From: JAVVEG01 sp032251455 | GTDB lineage: Bacteria; Pseudomonadota; Gammaproteobacteria; Pseudomonadales; Pseudohongiellaceae | DNA length: 64,000 nucleotides | Assembly (NCBI GenBank): GCA_032251455.1 | Contig: JAVVEG010000005.1 | Coordinates: 124,001 to 188,000 of the forward strand | Reading direction: 5' to 3' | Shown here: one piece after another, positions 53,978 through 62,067 of the stretch | Layout of the letters: each line of letters starts with the position of its first letter | Position numbering within the stretch: position 1 is the first letter of the stretch | Translations under genes and position numbers: made by a program | The notes under the pieces: model-generated | Seen by the model: the letters and a program-made list of their open reading frames with translations, nothing else | Database searches by the model: none | What the model was told of the DNA's origin: nothing

Positions 53978-54768
53978 ATTTTACGGTGCTGGGCGCATCA
54001 GGCATGATTGGTCGTCACCTGGTGAGCGCATTGCAACGGCGTGGTGAACGCGTATTTGCACCAGTACGCGGCGATGATACGGTATTCACGCGGGCGCTGG
54101 GACATGTCATTTATGCGATCGGATTGACGGCTGATTTCAGAAACCGTCCGTACGACACAGTGGAAGCACATGTCAGTTATTTGTCCCAGGTTTTGCAGCG
54201 TTCCAGGTTTGATTCATTGCTCTATCTTTCCTCCACGCGCGTTTATGCCGGCGCTGATTCGACCAAAGAAGATACCCCTCTGCGAGTACAACCGGACAAT
54301 CCTTCCGATTTGTATAACCTGTCCAAGTTGATGGGAGAATCTCTTTGTCATGCCAGCAGCCGTGAAGGCGTAAGAGTCGCCAGATTGTCCAATGTAGTAG
54401 GTGATGATGATCCTGACTCGGAAAATTTCGTCTCGGTCCTGCTGCGCGAGGCCCGAACCGGCCATATAGTCTTGCGCACTGCGCTATCTTCGGCCAAGGA
54501 TTACATTCATATTGATGATGCGGTGGAGATACTTTTGCGCATCGCAACATCCGGCTGCGAGCGTGTATACAATGTGGCCAGTGGCAGGCAGACAACAAAT
54601 GCAGAATGGGGTGAACGCCTGGGTGAAGCTACGGGATGCACACTTGAAGTGGCCGCAGAGGCAGTGGAGTATTCCTTTGCCCCGATCGACATTACGCGGC
54701 TGAGAACTGAATTTGGCTTTGTGGCGAAACCTGCAATTGACACCGTTGTTCGTATCCCAGGAGTTTGA
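53974..54768 (+). CDS. NAD(P)-dependent sugar epimerase/4-ketoreductase
   Basis: A 264-residue extended short-chain dehydrogenase. It has the GASGMIGRHL nucleotide site, an LSSTRVYAG segment with Ser/Thr, and the YNLSK active-site motif. It likely reduces the 4-keto group to give the final CDP-6-deoxy-C-methyl-hexose. Shorter than typical epimerases, as expected of 4-reductases. It is the last member of the overlapping rfbF-to-reductase chain. Confidence 0.85.
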   Translation: MNFTVLGASGMIGRHLVSALQRRGERVFAPVRGDDTVFTRALGHVIYAIGLTADFRNRPYDTVEAHVSYLSQVLQRSRFDSLLYLSSTRVYAGADSTKEDTPLRVQPDNPSDLYNLSKLMGESLCHASSREGVRVARLSNVVGDDDPDSENFVSVLLREARTGHIVLRTALSSAKDYIHIDDAVEILLRIATSGCERVYNVASGRQTTNAEWGERLGEATGCTLEVAAEAVEYSFAPIDITRLRTEFGFVAKPAIDTVVRIPGV

Positions 54769-54793
54769 ATAACATTAAAGAAGTGAGGACAAG

Positions 54794-55558
54794 ATGATTC
54801 GTATAGATATGGAAAATGGTTGGGTAGTAGAAGATGATGGGGCTGGAGGAGTTCGACACGAACTGGGTTCACCGGAGGGGTTTGCACTGGTTTCGAAAGT
54901 CTGGCTGCGCGCTGGATGGGATGCCAAGTACGTTTACTCATTCAGCTGGATGGGCCGCCCGATAATACAGCTGCCGGATGACATGCTGCGCATTCAGGAA
55001 GTGATTTACGCACACAGGCCGACGCTGATCATCGAAACCGGAGTGGCCCACGGTGGCTCGCTGATTTACTACGCCAGCCTGTTCAAGGCCATGGGCATAC
55101 CCGGACGTGTGGTCGGTATCGACATCGAGATTCGCCCGCACAATCGTACAGCCATCGAGGCGCATGAACTGTTCCCGTATCTGACACTGCTGGAAGGGAG
55201 TTCTGTGGCACCCGAAATCGTGGCGCAGGTCAAGAGTTTGATCCGGCCGGATGATCGGGTCATGGTGATTCTGGATTCCAATCACAGCAAGGCCCACGTT
55301 CACGCTGAACTTGAAGCCTATGGCGACATGGTAAGTTCTGGATGCTATATCGTTGCTACCGATGGCATTATGCACTGGCTTGGCAATGCGCAGCGCACTC
55401 AGGCAGACTGGACCTGGAACAACCCGCGCGATGCGGCAGCCGACTATCTGCAGGCACACCCGGAATTTGAAATGGCCACTCCGGTTCCCCCCTTTAATGA
55501 AGGGGTAGTGACAGAGCCCGTTACTTACTGGCCTGGCGCATGGCTGCGTAAACGCTAA
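54794..55558 (+). CDS. CmcI-like cephalosporin-hydroxylase-family methyltransferase
   Basis: A 254-residue protein of the CmcI family, Rossmann-fold SAM-binding proteins often found in surface-glycan clusters as O-methyltransferases. Visible are IIETGVAHGGSLIYYASL (SAM loop), VGIDIEIRPHNR and VMVILDSNHSKAHVHAEL. The start is supported by GTGAGGA 5-6 bases upstream. The role is probably sugar O-methylation despite the family name. Confidence 0.85.
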   Translation: MIRIDMENGWVVEDDGAGGVRHELGSPEGFALVSKVWLRAGWDAKYVYSFSWMGRPIIQLPDDMLRIQEVIYAHRPTLIIETGVAHGGSLIYYASLFKAMGIPGRVVGIDIEIRPHNRTAIEAHELFPYLTLLEGSSVAPEIVAQVKSLIRPDDRVMVILDSNHSKAHVHAELEAYGDMVSSGCYIVATDGIMHWLGNAQRTQADWTWNNPRDAAADYLQAHPEFEMATPVPPFNEGVVTEPVTYWPGAWLRKR

Positions 55559-55603
55559 CCGCATCCCCTGTCTAAAAACGCAAGCAGGTGCTAAGGAGTG
55601 GAA

Positions 55604-57139
55604 ATGACTGACTGGACAGCCGGCTATATTGCCGACATCGACTATACCTTTGGGTACTATCCGGAACTCAATCCACAACGTGTGAAACAGGCTCTCCTCA
55701 ATGTAGGACTGATCAGTCCAAGGATCGTCACGGCGTGTGAACTGGGTTTTGGTCAGGGCTTGAGTACCAATATTCATGCTGCGGCAAGCAACATCGAGTG
55801 GTATGGCACGGATTTCAATCCGGCACATGCAGGTTTCGCGCAGGAGCTTGCGCAGGTCTCAGGTGCAGCGGCGCATTTGTATGATGAAGCATTTGCAGAG
55901 TTTGCCAACCGCCCCGATCTGCCAGACTTTGACTATATCGGTATGCACGGCATCTGGAGTTGGATCTCCGACGAGAACCGTGCGGTAATCGTGGACTTCG
56001 TTCGTCGCAAGCTGAAGGTAGGGGGCGTGCTGTATGTCAGCTACAACACCTTGCCGGGTTGGGGGCCATTCGCGCCGATGCGGCACTTGATGACCGAACA
56101 TGCACGCATCATGGGCACCAGCGGACAGGGTATCGCCAGTCGAATCGATGGTGCAATCGCGTTCAGCGAAAAATTACTGGCAGCAAATCCCACTTATGCT
56201 ACAGCCAACCCACAGCTGGCCAGCCGCCTGCAGAAGATGAAGGAGTTTGATCGCCACTATCTGGCGCACGAGTACTTCAACAAGGACTGGCACCCAATGC
56301 ATTTCTCCACCATGGCCGAACACCTGGCTCCGGCGAAACTTGACTTTGCATGTTCTGCTTATTGTCTGGATCACGTCAATGCAGTCAACCTGTCTGCGAG
56401 TCAGCAAAAGTTTCTCACCGATATACCCGATGTGATGTTCCGTGAAGCTGTGCGTGACTTCATGGTCAATCAATATTTCAGGCGTGATTTCTGGATAAAG
56501 GGCGCCAGGACTCTCAGTAGCATTGAGAAAGAGGAAATGCTGACGGAACAGCAGGTGATGCTGATTGCGGATCCCGCTGAAGTCTCTCTCAAGGTAACCG
56601 GCAGCCTTGGTGAGGCCAGCTTGAGAGAGGACGTCTACCAGCCCATTCTCGATGCACTGGCGGATAACAAACCGAAGACCATGGGCGCACTGGCGGCAGC
56701 CGTCAAAGGTCAGGGGATAGCGAATGCGCAGATCCAAGAAGCAATGCTGATATTGTCGTCAAGCGGCAAAATTGCCATGTTGCAGGATGAGACGGCAAGG
56801 ACGGCGACAAACGAGATTTCTGACAAGCTCAATGCGCATCTCATGAGCAAGGCAAGAGGTGGGAACGAGATAGGCTATCTTGCCAGCCCGCTTACTGGCG
56901 GAGGAGTCGGGGTTGGACGGTTCCAGCAATTGTTTCTGCTGGCAACACGGGAAAACATACAGGAGCCTGCGGAACTGGCGGCCTTTGCCTGGAATATACT
57001 TGTCAGCCAGGGGCACAAGCTTCTCAAGCAGGGCAAGCTGCTCGCAAGCGAAGAAGAAAACCTGGCTGAACTGACAGAGCAGGCCACTGTCTTTAAAGAA
57101 AAATCGTGGCCAATGTATAAGCGTCTGGGAATTGCCTGA
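55604..57139 (+). CDS. SAM methyltransferase with methyltransferase-regulatory domain
   Basis: A 511-residue protein. The N-terminal 200 residues are a class I SAM methyltransferase (CELGFGQGLSTNIHAAASN; then GIWSWISDENRAVIVDFVRR). Residues about 210-300 fit the methyltransferase regulatory domain (EYFNKDWHPMHFSTMAEHL), and a C-terminal winged-helix-like part follows. The start is set by AAGGAG five bases before the ATG. The substrate is unknown; many relatives are encoded next to glycosyltransferases and S-layer or flagellin glycosylation genes. Confidence 0.87.
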   Translation: MTDWTAGYIADIDYTFGYYPELNPQRVKQALLNVGLISPRIVTACELGFGQGLSTNIHAAASNIEWYGTDFNPAHAGFAQELAQVSGAAAHLYDEAFAEFANRPDLPDFDYIGMHGIWSWISDENRAVIVDFVRRKLKVGGVLYVSYNTLPGWGPFAPMRHLMTEHARIMGTSGQGIASRIDGAIAFSEKLLAANPTYATANPQLASRLQKMKEFDRHYLAHEYFNKDWHPMHFSTMAEHLAPAKLDFACSAYCLDHVNAVNLSASQQKFLTDIPDVMFREAVRDFMVNQYFRRDFWIKGARTLSSIEKEEMLTEQQVMLIADPAEVSLKVTGSLGEASLREDVYQPILDALADNKPKTMGALAAAVKGQGIANAQIQEAMLILSSSGKIAMLQDETARTATNEISDKLNAHLMSKARGGNEIGYLASPLTGGGVGVGRFQQLFLLATRENIQEPAELAAFAWNILVSQGHKLLKQGKLLASEEENLAELTEQATVFKEKSWPMYKRLGIA

Positions 57140-57182
57140 AAGTGCAGTTTCAGACTGGTCTGAGTTGGCAATGGAGGCAGTG

Positions 57183-57794
57183 ATGAAAACTTTTCTGCAT
57201 GTGGGCTGTGGCCAGAAACGCAAGAATCAGACAACGCCAGGCTTCGCCGGTGATGACTGGCATGAGTTGCGATTGGATATTGATGAGAAGGTCAAGCCTG
57301 ATATCGTGGGTACTGTGCTCGATATGTCTGCCGTTGCGGATGCTTCTGTGGATGCGCTGTTTTCCAGCCACAACATTGAGCATCTTTATCCTCACGATGT
57401 TCCCACTGCGCTTGCGGAATTCAAGCGTGTGCTCAGGGCGGATGGGTTTGTCGTCATTACCTGTCCCGATTTGCAGGGCGTGGCTGCATTGATCGCTGAT
57501 GACAAGTTGATGGAACCGGCTTACGTTTCTCCTGCCGGGCCCATTGCTCCCATCGATATTCTATATGGGTACCGCCCAGCCATGGCCGAAGGCAATCTGT
57601 ATATGGCACATCGTTGTGGGTTTACCAAGCGCGTGATGAGTGAAACGCTGTTGTCGGCCGGGTTTGCATCGGTAGCAACTACCCGGCGCGGGCACCCGGC
57701 TTTCGACTTGTGGGCTCTTGGAACGATGGCAGCAATGCCTGAGGAGCAAATGCGACAACTCGCAAGACTGCACTTCCCGATAGCGCAAGGTTGA
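57183..57794 (+). CDS. Small class I SAM methyltransferase
   Basis: A 203-residue predicted methyltransferase (MKTFLHVGCGQKRKNQTTPG, later DALFSSHNIEHLYPHDVP and GFVVITCPDLQGV). This type is frequent in glycan clusters. The ATG at 57183 has GGAGG just upstream; a longer frame begins inside the previous gene. It precedes the GT4 gene with a 27-base spacer. Confidence 0.85.
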   Translation: MKTFLHVGCGQKRKNQTTPGFAGDDWHELRLDIDEKVKPDIVGTVLDMSAVADASVDALFSSHNIEHLYPHDVPTALAEFKRVLRADGFVVITCPDLQGVAALIADDKLMEPAYVSPAGPIAPIDILYGYRPAMAEGNLYMAHRCGFTKRVMSETLLSAGFASVATTRRGHPAFDLWALGTMAAMPEEQMRQLARLHFPIAQG

Positions 57795-57820
57795 ACCAAG
57801 AATCTGTAGCAGGTACTCCC

Positions 57821-59095
57821 ATGAAGATACTCTTTATCCATCAGAATTTTCCGGTGCAGTTCAAATATCTGGCCCCGGCCCTAGTGCAACAGGGTCATAC
57901 CGTGTGGGCCATGACGATGCAGAAACCGTCTGAGCTTGAATGGAAAGGGGTCAAGCTGGTGCCCTATACCAACAGCCGAGGATCGGCACCAAACGTACAT
58001 CCCTGGTTGACAGATTTCGAAACCAAAGTCATTCGAGGTGATGCCTGCTTCCGTGCGGCACTGAAGTTGAAGGAAGAGGGCTTTGAACCTGATCTCATCA
58101 TTGCCCATCATGGCTGGGGCGAAAGCCTGTTTCTGAAAGATGTCTGGCCGCAGGTAAAGCTAGGAATCTATTGTGAGTTCTACTATTCGGCGACAGGTGC
58201 TGATATTGGTTTTGACCCCGAGTTTCCACCCCAGGACCTTGGTGAACCGTGCAGGCAACGCCTCAAAAATCTGAATAATCTGCTGCATTTTGAAATTGCA
58301 GATGCCGGGATTTCGCCCACTGGCTGGCAAGCCAGCACATTCCCCGAAGCTTTCCGGAAGAAGATCACGGTCGTGCATGATGGCATCGACACAGAGTTGC
58401 TGGCCCCTAATTCAGCTGCCAGCATAACAATCAATGGGGCAATCACGTTAACCAACAAGGATGAAGTCATTACATTCGTGAATCGCAATCTGGAGCCTTA
58501 TCGTGGTTACCACATATTCATGCGCGCATTGCCGGAAATACTCCGGCGCCGACCGAATGCACGCGTTCTTATCGTTGGCGGTGACGCTGTAAGCTATGGT
58601 GCCAGGCCTCCTGGTGAGTTGAATTGGAAGGAAATATTTGCACGTGAGGTTCGTCCGCTGATCAGTAACGCTGACTGGAACAGGGTGCATTTTGTAGGGG
58701 TGGTGCCCTATCAGCATTTCATTCCAATGTTGCAGGTTTCATCGGTACACGTTTATCTGACGTATCCGTTTGTATTGTCCTGGAGTTTGCTGGAGGCGAT
58801 GAGCATGGGTTGTGCGATCGTGGCCAGCGATACCCAGCCCCTGCATGAGGCCATTAAGCATGATGTGACTGGACGGCTGGTGAATTTCTTCGATGTAGAG
58901 GGGTTGGCCCGCGAGGTTTGTACACTGCTGGATGACCCGAAAGCACGAAAGAGACTGGGCGCAGCCGCGCGCAGCCATGCACGGGCAAACTACGATCTTG
59001 CGAGTGTCTGCCTGCCGCGACAGTTGGCCTGGGTTGAGCATCTGGCTGGGGATGCATCAATGGGGCCCAGTGCTAGAGATTCCCGAATGAAATAA
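57821..59095 (+). CDS. Glycosyltransferase family 4
   Basis: A 424-residue GT-B glycosyltransferase. It has the N-terminal acceptor domain (MKILFIHQNFPVQFKYLAPA) and a C-terminal donor domain with HDGIDTEL, FVNRNLEPYRGYHIFMRALP and the VYLTYPFVLSWSLLEAMSMG motif with the conserved Glu. It may extend the glycan begun by the GT41 enzymes. Its 3' end overlaps the convergent SapC gene by 23 bases. Confidence 0.92.
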   Translation: MKILFIHQNFPVQFKYLAPALVQQGHTVWAMTMQKPSELEWKGVKLVPYTNSRGSAPNVHPWLTDFETKVIRGDACFRAALKLKEEGFEPDLIIAHHGWGESLFLKDVWPQVKLGIYCEFYYSATGADIGFDPEFPPQDLGEPCRQRLKNLNNLLHFEIADAGISPTGWQASTFPEAFRKKITVVHDGIDTELLAPNSAASITINGAITLTNKDEVITFVNRNLEPYRGYHIFMRALPEILRRRPNARVLIVGGDAVSYGARPPGELNWKEIFAREVRPLISNADWNRVHFVGVVPYQHFIPMLQVSSVHVYLTYPFVLSWSLLEAMSMGCAIVASDTQPLHEAIKHDVTGRLVNFFDVEGLAREVCTLLDDPKARKRLGAAARSHARANYDLASVCLPRQLAWVEHLAGDASMGPSARDSRMK

Positions 59096-59852
59096 TGCCA
59101 TCGTCGTTCAGAAAATCCAGATTCAGATCTTGCGGCATGGCTTGAGCCGCCGCTGTCGTGTGTGCATCCAACAACTCAGTCAGTGGTGCAATGTGCTGCA
59201 TCGACAGCAGTTGGCTATAAGCTACTGTCAGCCCGCCAACATCTCTCAAGGCGGCCAGATTCTTCGCGCTCAACTTGTTCAATGCCGCTTCATCGATTCG
59301 GCAAAGACCATCCACGGTGCGAGTGGTTTCTCCATCCGGTCGTTTTATAGGCCAGGGTTGCAGCAGTTTGAACTTTTGCAGATGTGAACAAATAGAGGCC
59401 GTCATTTGCAGGCTGGCCGAATATTGCGCCAGGAATTGCATGAGTTTAGTCAGTGCTGCGCTTGGTTCACCCTCTGCGTCAAATATGGATTCACCGCTTG
59501 CGTCATCGTTAATCAACCCACTCTCCTCGTCAATACACAGCACTTGCTGTCCCTCATTACCTTTGGCAATTCTGAATGGATAGCTTCTATACCTTACGGG
59601 TATGTAGGCTCCAACCCAGCTTCCGTTTGGGGCAACCAGGAGATTCTTGCCTTGCCCCAGTCCCTGGACAGCCACGAGAGCGAATTCTTCGCAATCCGCA
59701 ATAAAGGCAATCGGCAGGCATAGCATGGCCCGAGGCAACTCCAACAGTGCAAGTGGACAAACAGTGTCTCTGGCTGCGAAATGGTAATCGGTGACGCGCT
59801 GCCAGAATTTACCAGTGTGGTATTGGCGGGAAACGGGGATGAGTCGGGGCAA
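59073..59852 (-). CDS. SapC family protein
   Basis: A protein of about 259 residues of the SapC family, named for a gene of the Campylobacter fetus S-layer secretion cluster. Conserved segments: LIPVSRQYHTGKFWQ at the N-terminus, LALLELPRAMLCLPIAF, and GAYIPVRYRSYPF. The function is unknown. TTG at 59852 is favoured as start because AGAGGAG lies five bases upstream and the protein then begins as family members do (LIPVSRQYH); an in-frame TTG at 59927 would add 25 residues. Its presence beside a type I system and an RTX protein supports S-layer identity. Confidence 0.88.
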   Translation of the reverse strand: MPRLIPVSRQYHTGKFWQRVTDYHFAARDTVCPLALLELPRAMLCLPIAFIADCEEFALVAVQGLGQGKNLLVAPNGSWVGAYIPVRYRSYPFRIAKGNEGQQVLCIDEESGLINDDASGESIFDAEGEPSAALTKLMQFLAQYSASLQMTASICSHLQKFKLLQPWPIKRPDGETTRTVDGLCRIDEAALNKLSAKNLAALRDVGGLTVAYSQLLSMQHIAPLTELLDAHTTAAAQAMPQDLNLDFLNDDGIISFGNL

Positions 59853-59919
59853 GATTACTCCTCTGGAAATTGTGCCATTACGCGTCTGGTAAGCGGCTGG
59901 AGATGAATGAGGTATGACT

Positions 59920-60300
59920 TTAGTCAATTCTCCCTGGCCTGTCTACCCGTGATAGTATCCAGCGGCCAGGCTGACCAGGGAGTTCGATGAAATCGAAGTG
60001 CTGGTAGAACGCACCCGCCTTGGGTGATTTGGTATCGGCGATGATGGCAGCCACCGCGAAGGTTTCACTGGCGGCAGCGACATGCGTGCAGGCATCCACC
60101 AACAGGACCGAGCTGAGTCCATGTCCGTGGCATTGCTGGCTCACGGCCAAACGGCCGAGCAATGCGACGGGTACCGGGTAGCGCGGCAGTTTCTTGCGCC
60201 AGTCCCGCGGGTAGCGTCTCAGCGGCGATGCTGACAGCGCTGAGTGTGTAGAACCCGGCAAGCACCTGGGGTTGCTCGGCCGGGCTGGTATAGGGGTTCT
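59920..60300 (-). pseudogene. GNAT acetyltransferase toxin (TacT-like) remnant, frameshifted
   Basis: The C-terminal half of a TacT-like GNAT toxin is split over two frames. One frame gives VLAGFYTLSAVSIAAETLP, the other continues KKLPRYPVPVALLGRLAVSQ to the C-terminus; the shift lies near 60185-60200. The N-terminal third is missing. Intact relatives acetylate aminoacyl-tRNA and pair with a DUF1778 antitoxin, which is absent here. Confidence 0.75.
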
Positions 60301-60348
60301 ACCCCGATTTCACGGACCCTGGACAAGCTGGACCTGAAAGCCAGCCCA

Positions 60349-60750
60349 TTACCAGATTGAGTGTACATGCCGATAGGCCCGAATTCTCTCGTCCGCTGTT
60401 ACCAGCGGTACGTTGAAGTGACGGGCCAGAGCAACGATCATCCGGTCAGCCGGGTCCTTGTGGAAATCTCCCGGCAAACGTGTTGAATCAACCCCTATGG
60501 AAGGAGTTACAGGTTCGAACCGGACACCTTCAATGCGGCCAACGGTTTCAAGCCAGTCATCCAGGTTCATGCCCAGGGTCAGTCGATTCCGACCAACAAG
60601 CAGTGCAATCTCCCAGGCCGAAATTGCCGATACCAGGATGACGCCATCTTCACGGTGCAGCTCGTGTTCGATCGCAGTTTGTGCGCTGGGTGAGAGCTGA
60701 TTGTCTGCGTTCACCCACCAGAGCAGGATGTGCGTATCAAGAACGATCAA
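60349..60750 (-). CDS. PIN-domain toxin (VapC-like RNase)
   Basis: A 133-residue PIN-domain ribonuclease. The acidic metal residues are D5 in IVLDTHILLWW, E47 region (SAWEIALLV), and D-x-x-D near 99-102 (KDPADRMIVALA). Its N-terminus matches toxins paired with Phd-type antitoxins. It overlaps the antitoxin stop by four bases. It appears intact. Confidence 0.92.
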   Translation of the reverse strand: MIVLDTHILLWWVNADNQLSPSAQTAIEHELHREDGVILVSAISAWEIALLVGRNRLTLGMNLDDWLETVGRIEGVRFEPVTPSIGVDSTRLPGDFHKDPADRMIVALARHFNVPLVTADERIRAYRHVHSIW

Positions 60751-60983
60751 GCAAGCGCCTCCCAGTCGTCTTCGCCCACTGGCGTGGTAGGTTCCCGAAA
60801 CTCGACGACGCTTCCGCGCAGTTGTTCAAGAGGCGGGCGTTGATCATTGCGATAGCGACGGATTTCGATTGTGGGCTGTCCGTGATCCGTAATCACGACC
60901 GATTCGCCGGAGGTTTCTACCCTGCGAAAGTACTCAAGTGCCTTGGCTTTGAATTGAGATTTTGTGACGAGTTCCTGGTCCAT
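60747..60983 (-). CDS. Phd/YefM-like antitoxin
   Basis: A 78-residue antitoxin with the Phd-like DNA-binding N-terminus (LVTKSQFKAKALEYFRRVE, then VVITDHGQPTIEI) and an acidic C-terminal toxin-binding tail. It precedes the PIN toxin with an ATGA-type overlap; an inverted-repeat operator lies in front of it. Confidence 0.9.
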   Translation of the reverse strand: MDQELVTKSQFKAKALEYFRRVETSGESVVITDHGQPTIEIRRYRNDQRPPLEQLRGSVVEFREPTTPVGEDDWEALA

Positions 60984-61045
60984 TGCTTATCCCGGTGCTT
61001 GCTGTTAGGTGCTCATTGCTAATAGTCATTACTTTACATCACAAT

Positions 61046-61068
61046 TATGACTACATCAAATAGTCATA
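61046..61068. promoter_or_regulatory. Likely operator of the Phd/PIN toxin-antitoxin pair
   Basis: TATGACTA, seven bases, TAGTCATA: a perfect 8-bp inverted repeat about 63 bases upstream of the antitoxin start. A third half-site TAGTCAT is at 61023-61029. The spacing suits cooperative binding of Phd-type dimers for autorepression. Confidence 0.6.
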
Positions 61069-61190
61069 TTTCCACCCCAGAGAGAACACAATAAAGATAT
61101 CTCGTATGTCCTTTACAAAACCAGAAAGATGGACTAAACATTTATTAAAGCGGCAAAAGCGCCGGGTTGCATCCAACAGGCAGGTGAATC

Positions 61191-61298
61191 ATGCATATCA
61201 CCAGTTTGCGCAAGGTCGGCGATTCGATCATGTTGGTCGTGCCTTCCGCTTTTCTTGACCCGCTCTCCAACATAGCCGTTCGAGGAGGTACGAAATGA
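61191..61298 (+). pseudogene. MazE/AbrB-like antitoxin remnant
   Basis: ATG-started frame of 35 codons: it begins like MazE/PemI-type antitoxins (MHITSLRKVGDSIMLVVPSA) but stops after 35 residues, whereas intact members have about 75-80. The C-terminal toxin-binding half is gone. Confidence 0.6.
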
Positions 61299-61426
61299 GC
61301 AAATTAAATCAAGAAGAACGTGAAATTCTCAGGGCGTTTGAAGCAGGTGTTGGCGTTCCACAGGAATCGAGACCGGGTGTATACTTCAGGACGAGCAGAG
61401 GACCCATTTATGAACACGTCACTTAA
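61295..61426 (+). pseudogene. BrnA/CopG-like antitoxin N-terminal remnant
   Basis: A 43-codon frame whose start MSKLNQEEREILRAFEAG matches the N-terminus of BrnA/CopG-like antitoxins; the rest does not, so only a fragment remains. GAGGAGG lies just upstream of its ATG and it overlaps the previous fragment. Confidence 0.5.
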
Positions 61427-61637
61427 GCAAGTCGAAGAGCAGGCTTTAAGCCTTAACCCTGAAGAAAGGGCTAAGTTGGCTGAAGTAATGCTTGAGTCGC
61501 TGAGCTCGCCGCTCGCTGAGATTGAAGAAGCTTGGGCTCAAGAAATTGAGCAACGTGTTGCGGCCTATGATCGAGGCGAAATTCCCGTATATGCAGCCGA
61601 AGATGTGTTTGCAGAGGCTAAGCGAATCGGTAAGTGA
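61410..61637 (+). CDS. Addiction-module antitoxin (unstable-antitoxin family)
   Basis: A 75-residue acidic helical protein (EEQALSLNPEERAKLAEVML, later AWAQEIEQRVAAYDRGEI, ending EDVFAEAKRIGK), typical of short antitoxins paired with RelE/ParE toxins. Its stop overlaps the toxin start. It begins inside the preceding fragment. Confidence 0.85.
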   Translation: MNTSLKQVEEQALSLNPEERAKLAEVMLESLSSPLAEIEEAWAQEIEQRVAAYDRGEIPVYAAEDVFAEAKRIGK

Positions 61638-61927
61638 TGCGAGCAAAATTTGTCGCGCCAGCACGGTGCGAATTCCTCAAGGAAGTGGTCTATTACAATG
61701 AACAAGAGCCAGGTCTTGGAAATGCTTTTGCGCAAGAGGTTGAGGAAGCTACGGTCAGAGCTCTCGCATTTCCGGAAGCTGGCTCTCCTGCGACAAAAAA
61801 TACCAAACTGGTCTTCGTCAATACATTTCCATTTACTGTCGTGTATCGTCCGGACCGGAAAGGCATTATTGTTTTTGCGGTTGCCCATCATAGACGTGCG
61901 CCCGGGTATTGGGCACAGCGCGTGTAA
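61637..61927 (+). CDS. RelE/ParE superfamily toxin
   Basis: A 96-residue toxin: N-terminal CEFLKEVVYYNEQEPGLGN helix pair, then LVFVNTFPFTVVYRPDR and IIVFAVAHHRRAPGYW, which are the characteristic ParE strands. It may target gyrase or ribosomes; the target is not resolved. The ATG at 61637 overlaps the antitoxin stop; a GTG one codon earlier is also possible. The pair appears intact. Confidence 0.9.
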   Translation: MRAKFVAPARCEFLKEVVYYNEQEPGLGNAFAQEVEEATVRALAFPEAGSPATKNTKLVFVNTFPFTVVYRPDRKGIIVFAVAHHRRAPGYWAQRV

Positions 61928-62067
61928 AGGCGCTAAACGAATGCCGAGGTTATGTTCAGGAAAGCAACGGTTGACAGGAGGCCGGGTGCGCCTCGGCAAA
62001 CTAAACGCTATCATGTTGCGACCTACTGCTGAGAAGTATTAAATGGGGTACGAAAAGGAAAGCCACC

